A DNA stretch of 64,000 bases. Source: Echinometra lucunter (taxonomy: Eukaryota > Echinodermata > Echinoidea > Camarodonta > Echinometridae). The notes beneath the pieces were generated by a model that saw only the letters and a list, made by a program, of their open reading frames with translations, made no database searches and had not been told where the DNA came from. Location: contig CM057154.1 of the NCBI GenBank assembly GCA_029962745.1, positions 14,379,763 through 14,443,762 of the forward strand, written 5' to 3'. Position numbers and translations under genes: made by a program. Every line of letters begins with the position of its first letter. Within the stretch, counting starts at the first letter, position 1. Below, one piece after another: positions 33,301 to 39,002 of this stretch.

Positions 33301-35189
33301 CTTTTCATTGGACTTCTCAATTAATCACACGAATAATGCCTGCAGAAATAGGTAAAAAATATCCCCTCAGGTATGCAGTATTCAGTTTTCTGAGAGTGGG
33401 GCCTCCAAAAGAGGGGTTTTCCTACTAAAGAAAGCACACAAATTGCGAATCGCGAGCAATATTCATCGATTCACATTACATTTCATTACACAATGCTATT
33501 GTTATTTGAACATAATCACTGTGATCACCTAATTTGCCATTAGGCAACCTAACCAATTGTGGTTGCCTGGCTGGCAACCAAGGAAAAGAGTGAAGTGAGA
33601 GCCCTGTGAATCTTTACTAAAGCTCTAGACAGGCTTTACAATCAATGGTGATTGTTACCATTTATCATGACGAATGTAAATCTAGTCAATTTTGTAAACC
33701 AAAACCAACGAGAGCTAGCTGCTGCGCTCCAGGCCGGCCAGCTCGGCAGGCTCGGTGTTGCATCTGCGCTGTGATGCACTGCGAACAATGATCAGCTGAC
33801 GCGCACAGCTGATAAATAAGCTGTGCGCGTGATGTTTTAACCTGCGCGGTAGGGATGCGCAGAAACGTAACTATGGAACGTCCTTAAACTATTCTTCAAA
33901 CACACTTGCTCATACCATGATTCTATTCTAAGTAGCCTGTAATAGCCATAACAACTTGTATGTAAGTCTCTGTGTCCTTGTTGCCTATGAAAGTATTTTT
34001 TCACCATAAATGGAAATACACGTCCATACAGTAACAAAACTATTTTTTATGAGAATCATAGAGAACTGAAAAAAGTAACAAACCTAAATACAGCAATTGT
34101 TCCATAGTTGTTGCCAGCTAGGAGATACTTGCCATCTGGTGATATACACTGAGCAAAAACTGACATGTGCAGCTGCTTCTTTTCCTTCAGGATTTCTTCC
34201 TACAGAGAGCAACATACAATCAGAAATCAAAAACACATTGATATGATGAAAAATGAAGACTCCATGACAAGAAATTAAGATTTTTTTTATAATTCTAAAC
34301 ACAAAACAAAAAGTAAGTTCCCCCCAAGAGATATCTGTGTATTTTTTCAATCAGGAACAAGTTTGATGAAATCTGATTACAGAGGCATGTAGCGACACTT
34401 CTTAGCTATATTTTACATAAAATTCAGGGTAGACCCTTCAGTCACACTTCAGTGAACATGGTCACTTTTTAAAGTTCAACTTTCAGTATCAGAACGAATT
34501 TCACATTTTCAGAGTTAAAAGGCATGTAACATGAATACAATGTATTATGCACTAGTTAAACATACTAAATGACTTTTTACTTTTACTGAAAATTTTCCAA
34601 AATTCCACCAAGTTTGCACAAGATCCTTCAATTTCAATTTCAAAAATGCAAAAGCACCCTTGTGTGTGTGCAGCTGCGCTTGGTTGCTTCGCTCCCTTGC
34701 TTATAGACATCAGTAGATCTATGTTTTTTACGTTTCTTCTAACATTTTACCTATTCTTGCCCTGACTTTACGCACTCTCCGGATTTAACTCTGTCATTGT
34801 GTATCATCACCACAGAGTTAAATCCAGAGAACATGAAACTCTTATTATGATCATCACTCTCAATCATTCAAGATTAACTCCCAAGCCAAGGAGCTCCGTC
34901 GCGCCCAACGGCGTGCGGCGGAGCTCCCTGCCCTAGCTGGCCGGCTGGAGTTATGTGAGCTGAGCTGAGCTGAATGGAGTAAATGAGGAGCAGTCATACC
35001 CGGTACTCATAGTCACTCAACAACCGTGCCCCCCCCCCCCCCCCCCCCTCCCCGCTCCCCCAATATCATATATTTTTGCTTTTTTATAAAGTACGAATGT
35101 TAGAAGAAGGCAAAGGAGGAATTTCATTAAGAAAATCGGGACATTACCTCATATGACAAAGCCATTTCTGTGTGTGATTTCTGCAGCAT
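9256..35189 (-). CDS. THOC6: THO complex subunit 6 (THOC6), WD40 protein
   Basis: THOC6 is the WD40-repeat subunit of the THO core of TREX, which couples transcription and splicing to nuclear mRNA export. Thirteen coding exons on the minus strand join without a phase error: 35148-35189, 34084-34199, 29829-29893, 28143-28194, 27426-27477, 26691-26777, 25843-25914, 17918-18020, 15876-15928, 14643-14711, 13655-13768, 11883-12011, 9256-9339. The product is 345 aa (human 341). Diagnostic segments in order: LHMSVFAQCISPDGKYLLAG (about 24-43), GDIKAWKW, SGGGDSELHVWDLESG, DYIHAVAL then GSEDGTVRIWD, CGGGPSLSLWHLRS, and the C-terminal GYKAFSLDF. These are consistent with a seven-bladed propeller. The first ATG of the frame (35187-35189) follows an in-frame TAG; an inner ATG at 35163-35165 has a better Kozak context and may be the true start. 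Introns 1, 2, 7 and 12 are large and repeat-filled. It is divergent from VPS18. Confidence 0.95.
9970..11577. mobile_element. Terminal-inverted-repeat element containing a 160-bp satellite-like array
   Basis: Perfect 13-bp inverted ends, TTGTCTCGCCTGC at 9970 and GCAGGCGAGACAA at 11565, enclose 1.6 kb. Inside are an AT-rich left part, the 160-bp array (10285-11470), and a GAC/GCC-rich right end (11477-11530) with a short GTCTCGC/GCGAGAC hairpin. There is no coding sequence, so it is non-autonomous. No clear target duplication was seen. Lies in THOC6 intron 12. Confidence 0.65.
10285..11470. repeat. Tandem array, about 160-bp period, about 7.4 units, higher-order order A-B-C-D-A-B-D-E
   Basis: Units start near 10286, 10446, 10607, 10768, 10928, 11088, 11249 and 11410 with the motif TATGAATTTGG(T/C). 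Variants recur out of order: unit 5 copies unit 1 (GTGATTCCACGTC, TTATTAGGTG), unit 6 copies unit 2, and unit 7 copies unit 4 (GGTATAAAAAG, ACAATATAGC). Each full unit contains TGACCTTTGACCT. Confidence 0.92.
11664..11690. repeat. (GA)n microsatellite
   Basis: GAGAGAGA run followed by purine-rich sequence to about 11800, in THOC6 intron 12. Confidence 0.8.
11883..12011 (-). CDS. THOC6: THOC6 coding exon 12
   Basis: Acceptor TTGGATTTAG, donor GTATGA, 43 whole codons. Encodes VISAGTSSNIYHWHVNG and continues to NTESEAHK, a propeller blade near the C-terminus. Confidence 0.94.
12640..12965 (-). repeat. Dispersed repeat, copy 1 (GCCAAATGAAGTTTG family)
   Basis: Inverted relative to the copy at 49575-49930. 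Shared landmarks read on the minus strand: CCCGCCAAATGATGAAGTTT, GTATATAGGAATCAG, CGGTCGGTCCGTTGCA, TGCAAGACATAT and GTTGCCATGGTAA. Internally it has two related halves carrying GAGGAAGTAGTTTGATCCAC. Confidence 0.75.
13048..13628. mobile_element. Long foldback MITE with TTTAAAG ends
   Basis: The left arm (from TTTAAAGCAGAATGCAACC) and the right arm (GGTTGCATTCTCCTTTAAG) are imperfect inverted copies over most of the 581 bp. Shared arm motifs include ACAGTGAAAnTTTGAGCAAA, TCAAGAGTTATGAA and GGCAACTTTGCCAGCATCTG. No coding content. THOC6 intron 11. Confidence 0.85.
13655..13768 (-). CDS. THOC6: THOC6 coding exon 11
   Basis: Acceptor CTCCCATAG, donor GTAAGTC, 38 codons. Encodes ICGGGPSLSLWHLRSLSPTT and continues to VVLYHDDA, closely matching the vertebrate CGGGPALTLWHLRS segment. 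Confidence 0.95.
13895..13980. repeat. CCA/TCC trinucleotide-rich tract
   Basis: (CAC)n, (ACC)n then (CTC)n sequence in THOC6 intron 10; frames across it are low complexity. Confidence 0.8.
14019..14225 (+). mobile_element. tRNA-derived SINE, family 1 (copy 1)
   Basis: tRNA-like head with A box TGGCTCGGTGG (14030-14040) and B box GGGTTCGAAACC (about 14072-14083). The body carries ATGCCCTTTGGTAA and ACCAAGTCCTTTGGA, the tail TTCTTAGCAGTCAGGTAAAA. Two more copies are at 26287 and, inverted, 54400. Confidence 0.88.
14643..14711 (-). CDS. THOC6: THOC6 coding exon 10
   Basis: Acceptor TTTTGCAG, donor GTGAGTT, 23 codons. Encodes ECIRNPRDKWISCVAVD and then PTDDWL, matching the HNGRWIGCLATDSDWM region of human THOC6. 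Confidence 0.94.
14810..14866. repeat. (GACA)n microsatellite
   Basis: Interrupted GACA/GAGACA repeat in THOC6 intron 9. Confidence 0.9.
15876..15928 (-). CDS. THOC6: THOC6 coding exon 9
   Basis: Short 53-bp exon between exons 8 and 10, found by phase. Acceptor TTTTCATCAG, donor GTGAGTT. Encodes DTRTSGEPVAILEPSKHE, the equivalent of DLRTAKEVQTIEVYKHE. Confidence 0.9.
16169..16896. repeat. Direct segmental duplication (426-bp offset) inside the Crypton relic
   Basis: TGGAGTAGTGGTACATCTGC starts both copies (16169, 16595). They stay highly similar for about 300 bp, both covering the DFEQRGHENL coding block, and then diverge. Confidence 0.9.
16169..17345 (+). pseudogene. Decayed Crypton tyrosine recombinase (DUF3504 type) with tandem duplication of its N-terminal half
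   Basis: Crypton elements move with a tyrosine recombinase related to phage integrases; the C-terminal part (DUF3504) also occurs in host proteins such as KIAA1958. One frame on the plus strand encodes DFEQRGHENLHLMKSDHY (catalytic Arg region), LQTDKEG, CPVYLLVKYLSLLNPGLTYF, GPWYDRALLGLNSLANKMK, NHSLRTTVVTILDKA (HxxR box, 17103-17114) and HRSEASLKNY (nucleophile Tyr at 17208-17210). Stops at 16974, about 17078 and about 17142 break the frame, but no frameshift is needed. A segment of about 300 bp occurs twice (16169-16470 and 16595-16896, offset 426 bp), so the DFEQRGHENL block appears in both. It sits antisense to THOC6 in intron 8 and is too broken to be active. Confidence 0.8.
17360..17470 (+). 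mobile_element. tRNA-like SINE head, family 2
   Basis: A 73-nt tRNA-like segment (17360-17432) has complementary ends GTGCC and GGCAC, A box TAGTCGAGTGG and a perfect T-arm CCGGG-TTCAATC-CCCGG. The anticodon arm does not fold well and the sequence runs on into CTTATGCCCTTGAGCAAGGC, so a tRNA-derived SINE is more likely than a working tRNA gene. Confidence 0.6.
17695..17880. repeat. (ATT)n/(ATC)n trinucleotide tract
   Basis: Long interrupted ATT/ATC repeat immediately downstream of THOC6 exon 8 in transcript order. Ile/Tyr-rich frames here are artefacts. Confidence 0.9.
17918..18020 (-). CDS. THOC6: THOC6 coding exon 8
   Basis: Acceptor CTTTGTGCAG, donor GTGAGC, ends in phase 1. Encodes YSYTDHKDYIHAVALFNTSA, then QVASGSEDGTVRIW, matching the GHTDYIHCLAL...SGGEDGAVRLWD blade. 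Confidence 0.96.
18107..18208 (-). repeat. Decayed tandem copy of the THOC6 exon 8 3' splice site region
   Basis: About 110 bp upstream of exon 8 in transcript order. It repeats the exon 5' end and acceptor (GATCTGTATACGAATACTGC against GATCTGTATATGAATACTGC) plus the flanking intron (AAAAAGAAAGACAATA, GAGAGGGAAAA). A fainter third copy may begin near 18279. Confidence 0.8.
18697..18893 (-). other. Unrecognised protein-like ORF with acceptor-like 5' edge
   Basis: Minus-strand frame ending in TAA at 18697-18699. It encodes about 64 residues of balanced, globular-looking composition, including GLYVYGWEPYGDASIYFYFC, YEGAFLSHAG and VNWCIKLKEEM. A pyrimidine-rich stretch ending in TTTTTGAG precedes it, as at a 3' splice site. 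It lies inside THOC6 intron 7 on the same strand. It may be a terminal exon fragment of another gene, a retrocopy fragment, or chance. I cannot name the family. Confidence 0.3.
19926..21140 (+). repeat. Left inverted-repeat arm of the foldback element
   Basis: The outer part (to about 20280) is built of about 15-30 bp A/T-rich repeats. The inner part carries GCTAGCTAGCTCATATACGCGC, CGGCCTAAAG, and the segment from TGTCTAAGCGCTTTACAGAA to AACAAATC, where similarity to the right arm stops. Confidence 0.9.
21510..21610 (-). mobile_element. tRNA-derived SINE head, minus strand, inside the foldback element
   Basis: On the minus strand: AGAGGTGCTGTGACCCAGTG (A-box region), then GGTCGGGGGTTCGAATCCC (B box). 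Part of the non-palindromic centre. The adjoining 21640-22040 contains an ATAATAATAATGTACA...TATAGCGC repeat tail with no coding capacity. Confidence 0.6.
22470..22700. other. Centre of foldback element: GC-rich then A/G-rich segment
   Basis: GGGGCCGGGGGCCCGGCCCC (about 22575) can fold on itself and is followed by an AAAAAGG-rich stretch. No gene seen. Confidence 0.5.
23020..23100 (+). mobile_element. tRNA-like SINE head fragment next to the right arm
   Basis: GATGCTGTGGTCCAGTGGAT resembles an A box, followed by a CCGGGGTGTCC B-box-like region. It is preceded by C and A runs and joins the right arm within about 60 bp. Confidence 0.4.
23150..24340 (-). repeat. Right inverted-repeat arm of the foldback element
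   Basis: Reverse complement of the left arm from AACAAATC inward to TATGGCACGCC outward. By eye there are few substitutions and a few small indels (for example a 6-base difference near 20570 and 23690). Confidence 0.9.
25298..25580. other. GC- and CpG-rich island in THOC6 intron 7
   Basis: In strong contrast to its AT-rich surroundings this stretch holds CGATCGC, CCCGGG, ACGCGCGG, GACCGCGAGTCGC, AGCGCGCGGCGG and GGCGCGCGTGTGG. It may be a promoter for an unseen transcript or the GC-rich end of a repeat. No exon could be assigned to it. Confidence 0.4.
25843..25914 (-). CDS. THOC6: THOC6 coding exon 7
   Basis: Acceptor TAACAG after a T-rich tract, donor GTAAAT, 24 codons. Encodes DNTLYSGGGDSELHVWDLES then GTCK, matching the GGDCQLHTMDLETG blade. 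Confidence 0.95.
26287..26515 (+). mobile_element. tRNA-derived SINE, family 1 (copy 2)
   Basis: Begins AGGAGGCACTGTGGCTCAGT. B-box region CCGGGTTCAAAACC, same body and TTAGCAGTCAGGTAAAATAA tail as at 14019. THOC6 intron 6. Confidence 0.9.
26691..26777 (-). CDS. THOC6: THOC6 coding exon 6
   Basis: Acceptor CACTACAG, donor GTGAGA, 29 codons. Encodes APRVAWSLSVPHSANFGAVE and TNGLAYSRQ, aligning to [20 protein letters not shown]. Confidence 0.92.
27426..27477 (-). CDS. THOC6: THOC6 coding exon 5
   Basis: Acceptor TTCTAACAG, donor GTCAGA (weaker than the other donors). Encodes CGGSGDIKAWKWRDIQQK, equivalent to SAGDGEVKAWLWAEMLKK. Confidence 0.93.
28143..28194 (-). CDS. THOC6: THOC6 coding exon 4
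   Basis: Acceptor CCTTTTTCAG, donor GTAAGT, enters in phase 1, leaves in phase 2. Encodes AFDGAIFALLSTENFLI, aligning to AHDGPVYSMVSTDRHLL. Confidence 0.93.
28440..29460. repeat. Older dispersed repeat interrupted by a hAT-like insertion
   Basis: Flanks of the element at 28851-29234 read as one degenerate repeat: CACTTGACCTTTTATCTAG and TGGTGATGCATACAGGCACC on the left; TTTGACCTTTGACCTACAT, CAAATGGCTCTTGAGATATT and the end GTGGGTGGGGGTATAA on the right. This class also appears at 38009. Confidence 0.5.
28851..29234. mobile_element. hAT-like MITE with perfect 8-bp target duplication
   Basis: Ends CACTGATCTG and CAGATCAGTG are the tips of nearly perfect inverted repeats of about 35 bp. GGCTCAAC occurs immediately outside both (28843-28850, 29235-29242). 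An 8-bp duplication with CA-TG tips is the hAT signature. 384 bp, no coding capacity. THOC6 intron 3. Confidence 0.88.
29829..29893 (-). CDS. THOC6: THOC6 coding exon 3
   Basis: Acceptor TTTGTGTAG, donor GTAATT. Encodes SMRNALASDANESSRKPIFT then FK, aligning to [22 protein letters not shown]. Confidence 0.93.
31125..32690. mobile_element. Nested element with GGTGCGTTCAAG-type ends carrying a minisatellite
   Basis: The left edge GGCTGCATTCAAGTGACC and the inverted right edge GGGTGCGTTCAAGCGATT, both followed by (C)TAGAATCAC, bound the nest. AATCGATTGAACGCAAC near 31305 is a related internal copy. Confidence 0.55.
31385..32480. repeat. Purine-rich minisatellite, about 40-60 bp period, about 1.1 kb
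   Basis: Imperfect repeats of AAACAAAGAATAACATAAG, GAAAGATGGAAAGAG and AAGAAGATAGAAGG. Every frame on the opposite strand is a Ser/Phe/Leu/Tyr repeat, so the long minus-strand ORFs are artefacts. Confidence 0.93.
34084..34199 (-). CDS. THOC6: THOC6 coding exon 2
   Basis: Acceptor TCTCTGTAG, donor GTTTGT, leaves in phase 2. Encodes EEILKEKKQLHMSVFAQCIS and PDGKYLLAGNNYGTIAVF, the first blade. Confidence 0.95.
35035..35056. repeat. Poly(C) run upstream of THOC6 exon 1 donor
   Basis: About 18 C with one T; part of the first intron of THOC6. Confidence 0.85.
35148..35189 (-). CDS. THOC6: THOC6 coding exon 1
   Basis: ATG at 35187-35189; encodes MLQKSHTEMALSYE, then donor GTAATG in phase 0. The in-frame TAG at 35317-relative position 35119 is not upstream; the nearest upstream in-frame stop is the TAG read at 35217-35219. 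The internal Met at 35163-35165 is an alternative start. Confidence 0.75.
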
Positions 35190-35743
35190 GCATGCACGTA
35201 TACGCACGCGTCGACGCTACAAGAGGGCGTGTGTCAATGTCCAGGCAGATCACTCTGCAAGTAGGCCCAACTAGGCTGTGATTTGAGGGGTGATTAAAAT
35301 CAAGGTATTGTACACCTTAGTTTGAAACTTATTGTTTTAAATCCCTTTATATCTTTAGGATATATTTTTGTGCAAGAGATATTCTAAATTTCACAAAATT
35401 CTACTAGCTAATACAAAGTTCAAAATCAGTGTATGTATAATGAAGTCCCACTTGTTAAAAATGGTGTATGTCTAACAGTTATGGGTTTGGGTTAACACAA
35501 CTCGTGTTACTGTGTCTGTATGTAGTGTTAGACAGAAAGATCAGTCTTCTTCTTCTGTTTACTCTGCCTCCTTCACTCCTGAAGATTCTTGCAGATGAGA
35601 GGGGTGTGTGTGTCACAAAAAACATGAAGTGCTGAGTGTTTCTATTTACATATGGTGCAAGTAAAAATCTTCTTGGGGGCGTTTAATGAAATTGAAACCA
35701 ACTTCACATGAGAGTCGTATTTGTTGTCGATGATCTACAGAGA

Positions 35744-35841
35744 TGGGCAAGACTTCCTTTTGCAGCAGCCACCCAACATGCAAGGTATGCTTTATTCCGT
35801 TAGCAAATTTGGGTGGCTGTTGCAAAAGGAAGTCTTTCCCA
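35744..35841. other. 98-nt hairpin, 32-bp stem with two mismatches
   Basis: Left arm 35744-35775, right arm 35810-35841, loop 34 nt. 30 of 32 positions pair; the stem core is GACTTCCTTTTGCA(G/A)CAGCC. The size is that of an animal miRNA precursor, but a small snap-back repeat is equally possible. Confidence 0.6.
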
Positions 35842-36819
35842 GAGATGTCATGGAGCTGACAAAGTGTTTCACGAAAGGCTGACATCTCACAAATCCATGA
35901 TATCGATACTAGGGCCTACCGGCTTCAAAATATAGTCTTAATAACTCTTCATGGTAATCCACTGGTACTGGATTTATCGTCAATTATTCAAACACGATTT
36001 TAGACCCAATTTTGCTCTAATTGTTCCAGAAGTATGGAAAAACATCAGTGGGATTTGATGAAATAATACGAACATTGCATTCACATGAAAAACTATGTTA
36101 ATTGTGACATCTGAGAATCATTCATGTCAAGTCTCACGCATGAGACTCCCGCATTGGGGGCTCTTGCTCATCCCCCAAAATCTCTTTCTCACGCCTACAT
36201 CACAGCCTATCCCCCTATATATTATAGGCCTACACACGCCTAGCGATCTCACACATTGCCTGCCTAAAAACCTCATGCATTACTGGTCTTTGACCTTGGC
36301 ATCTCTGGAGAATTTCTAAAATTGAAAAATGAAAAGCTGCTGTTGCGATTTGCAAATTCAACAGTTAGATTTGCAATTAGGCTAAGAGAATACCTTAATT
36401 GTTAGATTAGTTAGATTCCCCTGTGTGCTGGTATGGGGAATTTTCTGATAAAATTGACAATTTGCCATCCTTCCCCATACACAGACAGAAGCCTATGTAT
36501 CTCGCACTGTGAAGGGGTTAAACCCCCCAAATCCCCATATCCCAGGAATCAAGGGAAGTTTCATTTAACAACAGCTGACAAGTGGCTTTGTCAGTTGGTA
36601 TGCATTACTCAATGTTTTTGTTTCCCTTCATTTTTGGACAATCTTCAACATTACTTATCAGCTAATTGACTGAATTCTGGGAGAACTTAGAGAATGCCTT
36701 GGTCTTTTTTTTTTATATGATTTCTCTTTCATTTTCTATCAAGACAGACATATTTTTTTGTTTTTTTGACAGACACTCCGTTTGACTGTTTAATGGCAGA
36801 CCTTACTTGTCATTCACGG

Positions 36820-37812
36820 GCCTGTTGCGGGAAACTGTCGTAAGTCAACTTCTCAGCTAAGATTGCTGCTAGTTGGCTAGTTGTCTGCTACTTGTTTCAC
36901 GAAGCCGTGTTTGCCAAACATCCCAACTATGATGCCTCTCACTCTGCCATATCTTTTTTAGTCGATATGCAGTGCCATCACATGTCATTAATTTGGTAGA
37001 TTATGGCTGGCCAAAATGGAAGCTACATAGATTTGAAATGATTCAGATTTGTCTTCTCTACAGGTTCTTGAAATCAGTAATTGATCCTTGCTTATGTATG
37101 AATATTATATTTCATATATTCTACATGAAATGATCTGCAAAAAAGGTTTTCTAAGGGGGTTTCTCTGTGATTGTGACATCTCACAAAAGAACACAATTCT
37201 GCCACGTCAGGCAAGGCATAGTCAAACAGGTAGTCTTTAGATTTCATACACATATTTATTTAAAGATAAGTGGTACACTGTATCGTAGATTTTTACACAA
37301 AATACCTTTAAAGACACATATTTTAGCTTGTAATTTGCCAAAATTTTGCATCATTATTTTGGTCTACACATGACGCTGGATAAATCTTGTATTGCCTACT
37401 TTTTTTGACAGTCATGAATGTAAGTGTTTATTTTGATAAACTAGTGTCCTGGGGTACCCATCTTTTGTTCAAAACGGCAATGAACTAAAAACTGAATTTT
37501 AAAAGTTTTTCAGTGGTGTAATTGGCCTAATTTGAAAAAGATCTTGTATCTATAACCCTTGCTGTTATTTTTAATCTTTGAATTCTCCAATTCACTCAAA
37601 TATTTGCAGTTTAGATAATAATTATTTTTACAAAATATATGTGTTATTGCGATCAAGGCTATGTGTTGAAATATTTCCTCACTGATAGTATCGATATCAC
37701 AAGATATTTAGCTAGTATGCTCTTTGTGAAACGGATTAGCAAGATTTGAGCCATCTCCGTAGTTGGCAGACAAAGATATGACTAGCTTGGTGTTGGTTTC
37801 CAGAAACGGGCC
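36820..37812. mobile_element. Possible element with GGGCC(T/C)GTT-type ends
   Basis: GGGCCTGTTGCGGGAAAC at 36820 and, inverted, GGGCCCGTTTCTGGAAAC at 37812 match at 15 of 18. Inner sequences GCTAG, GTCTGC and GTTTCAC also recur inverted. About 1 kb, AT-rich interior, no coding sequence. Confidence 0.45.
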
Positions 37813-38008
37813 CCTGGTACAGAGCAATTGAGCAAAATTCTTGCCAGTTTGTTCTTTTTGGTGCGGAGTTGTTTGTGCTTCTCAATTTTTCTTGAAATAT
37901 TTTATGTTGAAATGTGTCTGTCTATTTTGTGCCCTGTTTCTTTCTTTGATACTTTTGGTATAGCCTTTTGTCCACCAAGCTACTACAGGGTCACATTCTT
38001 TTTATGTC

Positions 38009-38440
38009 TCTGCACCCACTGAAGGTGTGTGGTCAGAGTTGGTGCAGAGGCATTTCAGGTCGTCTGTCCGTCGCATTTTTATGCCTCCACCCACCGAAGG
38101 TGGGTACCGGAGGCATTATGTTTTGGGGTTGTCTGTCCATCTGTCCCATTTTCGTTCTCGTGATAACTTAAGAACCATTTGACGGATCAACTTCAAACTT
38201 TGCTCATGAATTTGGAAGAGACGATGATTTGTGTTGATGACCTGTTCTTGCGATAACTTAAGAACCAATTAACAAAGTCCACACTAAACTCTTACATGCA
38301 TGTATTGGAGGGGTGTTGATCTGATTAGGTTATAAAAAGTTTTGGAAAATTTTAGAAGTTCAATGTGTGATCTATTCCAGATCTGGCAGTGGCAGAGGCA
38401 TTAATTTTGACTGTGCGCAGTCGAGAATACATCTAATTTT
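38009..38440 (+). repeat. Dispersed repeat with CCACCCACCGAAGGTGGG hairpin
   Basis: Two tandem starts (TGCACCCACTGAAGGTGTG at about 38009; CTCCACCCACCGAAGGTGGG at about 38087) each lead into GTCTGTCCGTC/GTCTGTCCATC. ATAACTTAAGAACCA occurs twice further on. Lies just upstream of VPS18. Confidence 0.6.
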
Positions 38441-38909
38441 TTTTATCCTCTCCTCTCAGACATTATTTCTTTCATAGTCTCAGATAAATGCGTGATTATC
38501 ATACATTTTTGTAGAGTCAGTAAAATTGCCACAGCGTTCAATTATATGTTCACATTTTTAAGCAACTACTTTCCAATCAAAGGTTTTTAAAGACCAAGTT
38601 GTTACCTGATAATCATTCCCGCTGTTACTGTTTACTTGCCTGGCTTGGTACAGTGAAATCGTGGTGAAGATGGTCATTACCAAACATGTGCTGCAAAACT
38701 TCCCTCAAGCATCTGCTAAATCTTTTCTGGCAGTACTGGTGATTATGTTCACTAACTAATTTTTAAGCTAACATTGTTTCCAGAATATCCCAGGAATTTT
38801 GCACCAAGCTATGAAACTTGAATTTCATTTGCATATAATGTTGCATCTTTTTTAACAATGATGTATTTCTATTTTCTTTGTAGTTGTTGACCTGGTAACA
38901 CCTCTCAAC

Positions 38910-39002
38910 ATGTCATCTTTGTTTGATCAGTATGAGCAGGCCACTGCCAGGGCTGCATCCAGTGTACCTCACCCTAAGCCTAGAGAGTCTTCAACTGCTC
39001 CA
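38910..39002 (+). CDS. VPS18: VPS18 coding exon 1
   Basis: ATG at 38910, 26 bases after acceptor CTTTGTAG; encodes MSSLFDQYEQATARAASSVP and HPKPRESSTAP; donor GTAAGT in phase 0. Similar to MASILDEYENSLSRSA. Confidence 0.92.

Larger units (their letters stand above)
30198..33887. mobile_element. TTAA-ended composite element of about 3.7 kb
   Basis: Ends TTAAGGACGTTCCACAGTTA and, inverted, TTAAGGACGTTCCATAGTTA (19 of 20). TTAA at both tips suits a piggyBac-type TTAA target. Inside are two to three tandem units of about 220 bp (30640-31080; shared AGGCTGAGAATCTA, CTTGAAAACCACAAAAAC), a second terminal-repeat element (31125-32690) and a GC-rich right end (33700-33860). No transposase was seen. 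THOC6 intron 2. Confidence 0.65.
35190..38883. promoter_or_regulatory. Head-to-head spacer between THOC6 and VPS18 (promoter region and noncoding 5' part of VPS18)
   Basis: THOC6 starts leftward at 35189, and the VPS18 start codon is in an exon with its own acceptor (TTTCTTTGTAG, ending 38883). VPS18 therefore has at least one noncoding 5' exon in this spacer, which I could not place. Just upstream of THOC6 the DNA is CpG-rich (ACGCACGCGTCGACGC). The rest holds a 98-nt hairpin, a roughly 1-kb GGGCC-ended element and a dispersed repeat at 38009. Confidence 0.5.

Noticed and set aside
35646..35885. 79-aa minus-strand ORF in the gene spacer
   Set aside because: It crosses both arms and the loop of the 98-nt hairpin; no domain, and the coding phase has no splice support.
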